From positions 1 to 35,152 of the forward strand of contig JAUSIO010000004.1 in NCBI GenBank assembly GCA_030647845.1: a stretch of DNA of 35,152 nt, in the 5' to 3' direction. Of the stretch, positions 12,582 to 18,693 are shown piece by piece (the first letter of the stretch is position 1; every line of letters begins with the position of its first letter). The position numbers and the translations under genes were made by a program. The notes under the pieces were generated by a model. It saw only the letters and a list, made by a program, of their open reading frames with translations. It ran no database searches and was not told where the DNA came from. Origin of the DNA: a bacterium (GTDB lineage: Bacteria > Patescibacteriota > Minisyncoccia > Phycocordibacterales > SBAW01).

Positions 12582-13724
12582 GTGTCAACCAAAAAGAAAA
12601 AAGTATTTGTTGGGTTGTCGGGTGGGGTAGACTCGGCGGTGTCGGCTGCGTTGTTACAGAAAGAGGGCTATGACGTGACGGGCGTGTTTATCCGCATCGC
12701 GCTACCCGGGTACCCGTGCTCGGCTGGGGCGGACAAAATAGAGGCGATGCGCGTCGCCGCGCATTTGGATATCCCGTTTTTGGAACTCGATTTGTCGAAG
12801 GAGTACGCCGAGGAAGTATTTACAACATCGATACAAGCATTTGCCCGTGGCCGCACGCCCAACCCCGATGCGTTATGCAACCGACAAATTAAATTTGGCG
12901 CCTTTTTTGACTTTGCCCGCGCGCGCGGTGCCGACTACATAGCGACCGGGCATTATGCACAACTTCGTGAAAGCAAGATTTCGGAAACGCAGAAATTTCC
13001 TGCTAAAAATTTCTTATCTCCGGCGCCGTCGCGCCTCCGAACATTTCCTCAACCTTCTTTCACTTCGTTGTTAGCAGGAGCCGATGCCGAGAAAGACCAA
13101 AGTTATTTTTTGTGGATGGTGCCAGAAGCGGTTCTGCGACATACATTGTTTCCCGTGGGCGGGATGCAAAAGGCACGGGTGCGCGAACTTGCAAAAAAAT
13201 TTGGCCTACCAAATTCGGCGCGCAAAGACAGCCAAGGATTATGCTTTTTAGGAGATATATCTATCGAACAAATGCTTAACAAAGAGCTTTCGCCACAGCT
13301 TGGCGATGTGCTTGCCGAGAACGGAAAAGTGGTTGGCACGCACGAGGGCGCGGTGCTCTACACGCTCGGCCAACGCCACGGGTTTACAATATTTTCACAG
13401 GATACCCACACCGTGCCGCACTTTGTTATTGGAAAAGATATAGAAAAAAATACTATCACCACCTCGACACAGCGCTACCCAACGGGTGCTACAACAACAC
13501 AAGTTGCTTTACGCGAACATAACTGGATTGGCCCCGTAAGCTCCGGCCCGTGCAGTGCGCGTTTTCGGTATCGACAAAAACTTATTCCCGCGGTTGTTGA
13601 GGTAGAAAAAAATATAGCTACTCTTCTCGAGCCACACTATGTCCCGCTTGGGCAGTCACTAGTGGTATATAAGGGAGAGGTGTGTCTCGGCGGCGGTATT
13701 GTCGAAGACACTGAACTTTGTTGA
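12582..13724 (+). CDS. mnmA: tRNA 2-thiouridylase MnmA
   Basis: MnmA thiolates U34 of Lys, Glu and Gln tRNAs. Visible are the PP-loop VFVGLSGGVDS at residues 8-18, catalytic cysteines in RTPNPDALCN and SQGLCFLGD, ATGHYAQL and DQSYFLWMV. The start is taken as GTG at 12582, 380 residues, because the motif-bearing region begins eight residues later; no ATG lies between it and the PP-loop. Between GHYAQL and AGADAEKDQSYFLW there is an extra, low-complexity stretch of about 32 residues (SKISETQKFPAKNFLSPAPS and on) coinciding with an inverted repeat (12991-13079). The end of the gene overlaps a family E palindrome. Confidence 0.95.
   Translation: MSTKKKKVFVGLSGGVDSAVSAALLQKEGYDVTGVFIRIALPGYPCSAGADKIEAMRVAAHLDIPFLELDLSKEYAEEVFTTSIQAFARGRTPNPDALCNRQIKFGAFFDFARARGADYIATGHYAQLRESKISETQKFPAKNFLSPAPSRLRTFPQPSFTSLLAGADAEKDQSYFLWMVPEAVLRHTLFPVGGMQKARVRELAKKFGLPNSARKDSQGLCFLGDISIEQMLNKELSPQLGDVLAENGKVVGTHEGAVLYTLGQRHGFTIFSQDTHTVPHFVIGKDIEKNTITTSTQRYPTGATTTQVALREHNWIGPVSSGPCSARFRYRQKLIPAVVEVEKNIATLLEPHYVPLGQSLVVYKGEVCLGGGIVEDTELC
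12991..13079 (+). repeat. Inverted repeats inside mnmA insertion
   Basis: TCCTGCTAA (12998-13006) and TTAGCAGGA (13071-13079) are a 9-bp inverted repeat with a 64-nt interior. Nested at the left end, AGAAATTT (12991-12998) pairs with AAATTTCT (13007-13014). The region coincides with the extra residues of MnmA, so it looks like an inserted element. Confidence 0.6.
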
Positions 13725-13755
13725 AGTGTAGCAGATACTGAGGTCTGCCGAAGTG
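13708..13755 (+). repeat. Two family E-like hairpins at the mnmA 3' end
   Basis: ACACT...AGTGT closes 13708-13729, which contains CTGAACTTTGTTGAAG. A second unit, TACTGAGGTCTGCCGAAGTG (13736-13755), follows. Both match the reverse complement of the alaS/leuS element (CCCTGAG..TGTCGAAGGG), with CACT/AGTG replacing CCCT/AGGG at the arms. The first contains the mnmA stop codon. Confidence 0.6.
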
Positions 13756-13788
13756 TTGATAAGACAGTACTTAAGTAGAAGATGGGCG

Positions 13789-13794
13789 TATACT
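13789..13794 (+). promoter_or_regulatory. -10 box TATACT before GTG start
   Basis: TATACT ends six bases before GTG at 13801, the same spacing as at other leaderless candidates here. This favours the GTG over the upstream in-frame ATG at 13753. Confidence 0.5.
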
Positions 13795-13800
13795 TTATGT

Positions 13801-14274
13801 GTGGCGAAAAAGCTGACAAAAGAGCGTGGGGCGTTTGTGCTGATAGGTATCCTGCTTGTGTTGCTTGTGGGGTGGTGGAGTATTTCGTCTTTTGCTTCTG
13901 TGACCTCGAGCTTTTCCACGGCGGCATATAACCCCGACACTCCACCTGTCGTCGATAGCAGATACACTCCCGTAACTCCGGTGATAATTCATCACCGTGT
14001 TGCAAATGGTACGCACACATACAAAGGGTCTTTAAACCTACCGGCTGACTGCGATATGCTCTCGACCAGTGTCGAGGCAACCACTGGCAACCCAAGACAT
14101 CTTAAAGTTTTCCTCATGGTACTCCACTCAAGCGGCGGATGTATATCTACAAGCAGCGTCGTCGCAACAGCGTTTTCTGTATCGTTTAGAGGTATGGACA
14201 ACGCGCCTGTTGTGTTTGACGGTCTCACGGTAAATAATGTAAAAATTCCTTCTTCGGTTGTGGAGGGCACGTAA
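13801..14274 (+). CDS. Hypothetical membrane-anchored secreted protein
   Basis: 157 residues. One N-terminal membrane anchor (about 11-30, FVLIGILLVLLVGWWSISSF), then an outside Ser/Thr-rich domain with a likely disulfide pair (CDMLS and GGCIS). No family recognised. A GTG start at 13801 is preferred over an ATG 48 bases upstream because a TATACT box lies between them. The stop is one base before the ATG of the next gene, so they form an operon. Confidence 0.65.
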   Translation: MAKKLTKERGAFVLIGILLVLLVGWWSISSFASVTSSFSTAAYNPDTPPVVDSRYTPVTPVIIHHRVANGTHTYKGSLNLPADCDMLSTSVEATTGNPRHLKVFLMVLHSSGGCISTSSVVATAFSVSFRGMDNAPVVFDGLTVNNVKIPSSVVEGT

Positions 14275-14275
14275 T

Positions 14276-15121
14276 ATGTCCATACTTGTCACAAAAGCCG
14301 ATGGCACGACCGAAGCGTTTGACCAAGCAAAGTTAGAGCGCTCGCTCAAGCGCGCAGGAGCAAGCGCTGAGGTGGCGGTAGACATCGTCGAGGAAATTAC
14401 TAAAGAGTTATACAGCGGTATCACCACAAACGAGTTGTATCGGCGTGCGTTTGCTCATCTGCGCGAACACCGGCGCGGGGTGGCAGCGCGATACTCACTT
14501 AAGCGGGCGATACTCCAGTTTGGACCATCGGGTTTCCCGTTCGAAGCGTACTTGGCGGAGTTGTTTCGCGCCGAAGGATACACAGCCGAAATCGACCAAC
14601 TGGTACAAGGCGCGTGTGTCGAGCACGAAGTAGATGTCGTGATGACTAAAGAAAAAATGGTGACCTATGTTGAAGCAAAGTTCCACAATACCGCTGGGTT
14701 TAAGACCGATTTAAAAACAGTACTCTATGTCAAAGCGCGTATCGACGACATCTCCGCCGCCGCTGAAGCTTCGGCGGACGCGGCGCGCTCTACCACCGAA
14801 GGTTTGGTAGTGACTAACACCAAATTCACTTCTGTAGCGATACAGTACGCGACCTGTCAAGGGCTCTGGCTACTTGGCTGGGAATATCCACAGGAAGGGA
14901 ACCTGCACGACCGTATCGACGCCGCAAAGCTCTACCCAATAACCGCCCTCACTACACTGTCAAAGCGCGAAAAAACGGCTCTATTGAGCGAGAAAAAGGT
15001 CCTTTGTAGCGCGCTTTCGGGCGACAGCAGTGCTCTTGTGCGCGCTGGGATAGCTGGCCGCCGAGCCGATGCGGTCTTGGAGGAAGTGGGCGCATTGTGC
15101 GTCCCCGGAAAAGATATATGA
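14276..15121 (+). CDS. ATP-cone / restriction-endonuclease-like fusion protein
   Basis: 281 residues. The N-terminal ~90 resemble an ATP-cone nucleotide-binding domain (ILVTKADGTTEAFDQAKLER, then the helical SLKRAGAS...ITKELYSGIT), best known as the allosteric site of ribonucleotide reductases. The middle is a PD-(D/E)XK nuclease of the Mrr type: RAEGYTAEIDQLVQG leads to D120 in EVDVV and E133-A-K135 in YVEAKFH, the expected D...ExK triad. The C-terminus (ITALTTLSKREKTALLSEKK) is helical. Inferred role: nuclease whose activity responds to a nucleotide; the substrate is unknown. An upstream in-frame ATG (14258) is less likely since it overlaps the preceding gene. Confidence 0.82.
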   Translation: MSILVTKADGTTEAFDQAKLERSLKRAGASAEVAVDIVEEITKELYSGITTNELYRRAFAHLREHRRGVAARYSLKRAILQFGPSGFPFEAYLAELFRAEGYTAEIDQLVQGACVEHEVDVVMTKEKMVTYVEAKFHNTAGFKTDLKTVLYVKARIDDISAAAEASADAARSTTEGLVVTNTKFTSVAIQYATCQGLWLLGWEYPQEGNLHDRIDAAKLYPITALTTLSKREKTALLSEKKVLCSALSGDSSALVRAGIAGRRADAVLEEVGALCVPGKDI

Positions 15122-15164
15122 TATACGTGTGCCTTTTTAATTACTCATAGACAGAAACCATACT

Positions 15165-15884
15165 ATGGAAGAGAACAACAGAAATCAGGGTGGGCAGAAT
15201 AACCAGAGTGGGCAGCAACAAAGGTCGGGTCTATCTTGGTCACAACCTGCTCCAGTGTCGAGCGGGTCTGTCCGACATGATGGAGGGTCGCAGAACGCCA
15301 ATGCAAACAACAAGCCGCCAGTGCAGCAACAACAAAAGCCAGTACAGCCGATACAAAAAGGCAGTAGCAAAAAAACAATCGGCATTGTTATTGCTGTCGT
15401 GGTGCTTGTTGCACTTGCGGTATGGGTGTTTAAAGGAACGCGCGAAGATAGTGTGCCTGCTTCCGACTCGACAGCGACAAGCACATCGGATACTGCGGCC
15501 ACACAAGAAACTACGACACCGTCTACCTCAATAAAACCGGTTGCCACACCAGTAACCACAACTACGACCAGCTCGCTTGTCATTGTGTCTCCGCAAGACG
15601 CTGGCCTGCAAGTTGCGGTCTCAAACATCACGGTGTCGGTGCTGACCTGGGTGGTTATCTACGAAAATCATAATGGCCAGCCGGGCAACGCACTTGGGGC
15701 GTCGCTCTTTTCTGCAGACAAAACAAGCGGTGTTGTCGACCTACTGCGCGGCACGCTCCCAGGTCAGACCTATATCGCTGGTGAGGCACAGGACGATGGC
15801 GACCACATCTTCTCCCTGCAAAATGACCCTGCTGTTCGCGATGCACAGGGCAACCCGGTGTGGGTGTCGTTCAAAACACGTTAA
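15165..15884 (+). CDS. Membrane-anchored protein with DUF7282-like domain
   Basis: 239 residues. The N-terminal ~68 are Gln/Asn/Ser-rich and disordered, followed by one membrane helix (about 71-88, IGIVIAVVVLVALAVWVF). A Thr/Ser-rich stalk comes next (about 95-145). The outside domain begins LVIVSPQDAGLQVAVSNITV and includes WVVIYENHNGQPGNALGASL. That last motif resembles DUF7282-type beta domains of surface proteins in archaea and Patescibacteria; the match is from memory and uncertain. It is likely exposed on the cell surface. The MgtC gene follows after six bases. Confidence 0.7.
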   Translation: MEENNRNQGGQNNQSGQQQRSGLSWSQPAPVSSGSVRHDGGSQNANANNKPPVQQQQKPVQPIQKGSSKKTIGIVIAVVVLVALAVWVFKGTREDSVPASDSTATSTSDTAATQETTTPSTSIKPVATPVTTTTTSSLVIVSPQDAGLQVAVSNITVSVLTWVVIYENHNGQPGNALGASLFSADKTSGVVDLLRGTLPGQTYIAGEAQDDGDHIFSLQNDPAVRDAQGNPVWVSFKTR

Positions 15885-15890
15885 CTATCT

Positions 15891-16346
15891 ATGTTTGACC
15901 AAATCGAGATACTGTTTGCATGGCGCTTAGCTGCCGCCGTGTTGCTCGGCGCCTTGGTAGGTCTCGAGCGCTCTATCGCAGGCAAACATGCCGGTATGCG
16001 CACCTACGCGCTGGTGTCGCTTGGCTCATGCCTCTTTGTTGTGGTGGGTACCTTGGCGAGCTACCAGTTGTCTGTCTTTGTTGGTATCAACCCCCTGCAA
16101 ATTGCTTCCTCGGTGGTTATAGGCATTGGATTTATCGGTAGCGGTTTGGCAATCATGCGGGGAAACAGTCAGATGGAACTCACCACCGCGTCAGGTGTGT
16201 GGGTGGTGGCTGGTGTTGGTATGGCCTGCGGGTTTGGGCTGTATCTCCTTGCGGCAGTAACGAGCATACTAAGCATCCTTGTCTTTGCTGTATTCTCCCG
16301 TGGCGAGCGTCTTATCAGGGTGCGTTGGGGAAACAGAGACCAATAG
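15891..16346 (+). CDS. MgtC/SapB family membrane protein
   Basis: 151 residues, about four to five transmembrane helices. Family signatures are GALVGLERSIAGKHAGMRTY, then LVSLGSCLFVVVG, GIGFIGSGLAIMR and LTTASGVWVVAGVGMACGFG. Only the conserved membrane domain is present; the cytoplasmic ACT-like C-terminal domain of longer MgtC proteins is lacking. MgtC proteins act in magnesium-limited growth and, in pathogens, in survival in host cells by an indirect mechanism. The physiological role here cannot be inferred. Confidence 0.92.
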   Translation: MFDQIEILFAWRLAAAVLLGALVGLERSIAGKHAGMRTYALVSLGSCLFVVVGTLASYQLSVFVGINPLQIASSVVIGIGFIGSGLAIMRGNSQMELTTASGVWVVAGVGMACGFGLYLLAAVTSILSILVFAVFSRGERLIRVRWGNRDQ

Positions 16347-16348
16347 AG

Positions 16349-16377
16349 TACAATAGGCACAACGCAAAAAGCGTTGT
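16349..16377 (+). promoter_or_regulatory. Promoter and start-proximal hairpin
   Basis: A -10 box TACAAT (16349-16354) is followed by ACAACGC (16359-16365), loop AAAAA, GCGTTGT (16371-16377), a perfect 7-bp hairpin ending two bases before the ATG at 16380. An mRNA from this promoter would begin at or in the 5' arm, so the hairpin could occlude the start codon region. Confidence 0.5.
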
Positions 16378-16379
16378 AC

Positions 16380-17165
16380 ATGAGCCAATACTACAAACCA
16401 CATCGCAAGCCAGACTACAATTATGGCGGGTCAAAATGGACGCTGTCGCGCTCAAAAATAGACCTTTTTTTGGATTGCGCGCGCTGTTTTTATCTGGACA
16501 ACAAGCTCGGGGTCGCGCGACCACCTGGGTTCCCCTTTAACTTAAACTCTGCCGTTGACGCTCTGCTAAAAAAAGAACTTGACGCCCATCGTGCTCAAGG
16601 AACCCAACATCCTCTTGCCAAAGCATATGGTCTGGACGCCATACCGCTTGCCCATGCCAAAATGGATGAGTGGCGGGATGCTTTACGCAATGGCGTCAAG
16701 TGTGTACACAAAGCAACCGGGCTTGTCGTGCGCGGGGGTGTAGATGACATTTGGGTCAACAAGGCGGGCGAGCTCATCGTCATTGATTATAAAGCCACCA
16801 GCAAAGACGGGCGCATAGAGAGCTTGGACGAAGAGTGGCACAAGGGTTATAAACGCCAACTCGAGATTTACCAATGGCTTCTCCGTCAAAATGGTTTCAA
16901 AGTTTCCGACACTGGCTACTGGTTTTATGCAAATGCGACTCGCGACCGCGAGGCATTCGATGGGCGGCTTGATTTTGAGTTGACGCTGGTGCCGTATACG
17001 GGCTCGACCGATTGGGTAGACGACACATTGGTAGCGTTGAAGAAATGTCTGGATGGCGACGCTCTGCCTTTAGCAGGAGACGACTGTGACTATTGCCGGT
17101 ATCGTGAATCGGTCGGTTCTGTAACTAACACGTATGAAAAAGGTAAAACCCAAGCTCTATTCTAG
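16380..17165 (+). CDS. PD-(D/E)XK nuclease with paired cysteines
   Basis: 261 residues of the RecB/Cas4-like PDDEXK_1 type. The active site is seen as D122 (GGVDDIWV), D136-Y-K138 (IVIDYKAT) and a following QLEIYQWLL helix, as in exonuclease families. Two CxxC pairs flank the domain: C33-x2-C36 (LDCARCFYL) and C236-x2-C239 (DDCDYCRYRE). This could hold an iron-sulfur cluster as in Cas4/AddB, though those have a single N-terminal Cys and three at the end; zinc is another option. No cas genes are near. Its 3' end overlaps the MGMT-type gene by 32 nt. Start is ATG 16380, after the hairpin. Confidence 0.88.
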   Translation: MSQYYKPHRKPDYNYGGSKWTLSRSKIDLFLDCARCFYLDNKLGVARPPGFPFNLNSAVDALLKKELDAHRAQGTQHPLAKAYGLDAIPLAHAKMDEWRDALRNGVKCVHKATGLVVRGGVDDIWVNKAGELIVIDYKATSKDGRIESLDEEWHKGYKRQLEIYQWLLRQNGFKVSDTGYWFYANATRDREAFDGRLDFELTLVPYTGSTDWVDDTLVALKKCLDGDALPLAGDDCDYCRYRESVGSVTNTYEKGKTQALF

Positions 17166-17415
17166 GCTCTTTTCTAAACGGGTTTACACAATAGTTGCGC
17201 GTATACCACGTGGCAAGGTGATGACCTACAAACAGGTTGCCGCGCGCGCTGGAAGCCCGGGCGCCGCACGCGCGGTCGGCAGTTTGATGAAGCGCAACTA
17301 CAGTCCAAAAATTCCATGCCATCGCGTCGTCCGCAGTGATGGAAAAATCGGTCAATATAATAGGGGAGGAAAAGAAAGAAAACTGGAACTCCTCCGCGAG
17401 GAAGGATTTCTCTAA
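17134..17415 (+). CDS. MGMT-type DNA-binding domain protein
   Basis: 93 residues, only the C-terminal domain of O6-methylguanine-DNA methyltransferases. Seen: VYTIVARIPRGKVMTYKQVA (helix-turn-helix region), GSPGAARAVGSLMKRN and the alkyl-acceptor motif PCHRVV with Cys62. Proteins of this length are usually alkyltransferase-like (ATL), but those have Trp in place of Cys. With Cys kept, this could be a true minimal methyltransferase. Overlap of 32 nt with the preceding nuclease indicates coupled translation and fits a shared DNA-repair role, with uracil-DNA glycosylase close downstream. Confidence 0.9.
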   Translation: MKKVKPKLYSRLFSKRVYTIVARIPRGKVMTYKQVAARAGSPGAARAVGSLMKRNYSPKIPCHRVVRSDGKIGQYNRGGKERKLELLREEGFL

Positions 17416-17478
17416 TCGGCTGGACAAGCGGGTTCGGTTGAGCTAGCATCAGCAGTGGAAGCAGAGGAGGAAGCAACG

Positions 17479-17922
17479 ATGTTGCCTTTGTTCGAACAAC
17501 TTCAGAAAGAAATGGATCAGGTTAACCCGAGATTCATGGTTGCCCCCAAAATTCCCGTTCCGGAGGGTGGAAGGATTCTCGGAACGGTAGACGAACCGCT
17601 TCGTCGGGTTTACGCTCTTGCGGCGCAAACGGCACTTGCAAGCGACCAGGCGGCCGTCAACGCCGAACACAGCATCGACAAGGAAGAAGAAGATGCTCTG
17701 CGACGGCAGGCGATAATGCTTAGGATCAAGCATAACATCTTGCGTCGGGTCTTTATGGCTTCGGTGCGCGACCAGTTTAATTACTGGGAGAACGATTTAC
17801 AGATGTGCAAGGACTGGCAGGCCGTTGTTATTGAACGGTCAACCGAGTCTTCAACCGAAGAGGGACCCGAACAGCCGGCTCGGCGTGGTTTTATCTCCAC
17901 CGTTACATCAATATGGTCCTAA
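17479..17922 (+). CDS. Hypothetical soluble protein, strong ribosome site
   Basis: 147 residues, mostly helical (RVYALAAQTALASDQAAVNA, then LRIKHNILRRVFMASVRDQF), with a Glu-rich tail; no membrane segment, no family recognised. The ATG at 17479 has a near-consensus Shine-Dalgarno AGGAGG (17465-17470) eight bases upstream, strikingly better than its neighbours. An in-frame GTG at 17455 would add eight acidic residues and put the ribosome site inside the gene. A strong terminator follows 17 bases after the stop. Conservation is unknown; this style is shared with the other hypothetical genes at 3601, 12364 and 20944. Confidence 0.7.
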   Translation: MLPLFEQLQKEMDQVNPRFMVAPKIPVPEGGRILGTVDEPLRRVYALAAQTALASDQAAVNAEHSIDKEEEDALRRQAIMLRIKHNILRRVFMASVRDQFNYWENDLQMCKDWQAVVIERSTESSTEEGPEQPARRGFISTVTSIWS

Positions 17923-17939
17923 GGTCGTCTTTTTATTCT

Positions 17940-17971
17940 CCGTCGAGTATCTACTCGGCGGCTTTTTCTTT
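17940..17971 (+). terminator. Strong intrinsic terminator
   Basis: A 10-bp stem (17940-17949 CCGTCGAGTA with 17952-17961 TACTCGGCGG, one G-U pair) is followed by CTTTTTCTTTT. It separates the hypothetical gene from ung. Confidence 0.9.
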
Positions 17972-17973
17972 TG

Positions 17974-17979
17974 TATACT
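17974..17979 (+). promoter_or_regulatory. -10 box TATACT before ung
   Basis: TATACT ends seven bases before the ung ATG and abuts the T-run of the upstream terminator, leaving no room for a leader. Confidence 0.6.
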
Positions 17980-17986
17980 ATCCACC

Positions 17987-18661
17987 ATGGAGGTAAAGAT
18001 TGACCAATCGTGGAAAGGGGTGTTGCAAGAGGAGTTTGGGAAGGACTACTTTGCAAAACTTGCCGAGTTTGTAAAAAGCGAGTACACGCACGCGGTTGTC
18101 TACCCGCCACCCAAGGACATTTTCCGTGCGTTTAATTTGTGTCCGTTTGAGAAAGTAAAGGTAGTTATTTTAGGGCAAGACCCCTACCACGGCAGGGGGC
18201 AGGCAAACGGGCTATGCTTTGCGGTTGGCGAGCGTGTGCCCCTGCCGCCCTCTTTGCAGAATATATTCAAGGAGCTTTCGGCAGATTGCGGCTTGCTCAT
18301 AGAAGCGCGGGCGAAGAAGGGTGACCTCGAACACTGGTCGAAACAAGGCGTGCTACTGCTAAACGCAACACTCACCGTGCGGGCCGCTACCCCCGGTTCG
18401 CACCAACGTAAAGGTTGGGAAGAGTTTACCGATGCGGTTGTCCTGGCACTTTCGGACAAGCGCGAGCATTTGGTTTTTATACTATGGGGCAACTATGCCA
18501 AACAAAAAGGGGCGCACATCGACCGCACCAAACATTTGGTGTTGGAGTCGGCGCACCCGTCACCTTTTTCGGCATACCATGGTTTTTTTGGTTCGAAGCC
18601 GTTTAGCAAGACAAATGCATATTTAAAACAGCATAACGAAAAGCAGATAGATTGGTTATAG
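17987..18661 (+). CDS. ung: Uracil-DNA glycosylase
   Basis: Family 1 UDG, 224 residues, removes uracil from DNA to start base-excision repair. The water-activating motif GQDPYHG lies at residues 63-69 (catalytic Asp65) and the DNA-intercalating loop HPSPFSA at 190-196; GVLLLNATLTVRA and VFILWGNYAKQK are also typical. The ATG at 17987 is chosen from the -10 box just upstream and matches the family's normal N-terminus (WKGVLQEEFGKDYFAKL). Confidence 0.97.
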   Translation: MEVKIDQSWKGVLQEEFGKDYFAKLAEFVKSEYTHAVVYPPPKDIFRAFNLCPFEKVKVVILGQDPYHGRGQANGLCFAVGERVPLPPSLQNIFKELSADCGLLIEARAKKGDLEHWSKQGVLLLNATLTVRAATPGSHQRKGWEEFTDAVVLALSDKREHLVFILWGNYAKQKGAHIDRTKHLVLESAHPSPFSAYHGFFGSKPFSKTNAYLKQHNEKQIDWL

Positions 18662-18670
18662 ACCATTTAC

Positions 18671-18689
18671 GACACGGCGTGTCCTAAAT
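18671..18689. repeat. Palindrome copy between ung and pepO
   Basis: GACACGGCGTGTC (18671-18683) followed by CTAAAT. The 19 bases equal those in leuS at 7026-7044. In this convergent 32-bp gap it may serve as a bidirectional transcript end, although there is no T-run. Confidence 0.6.
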
Positions 18690-18693
18690 TTGA

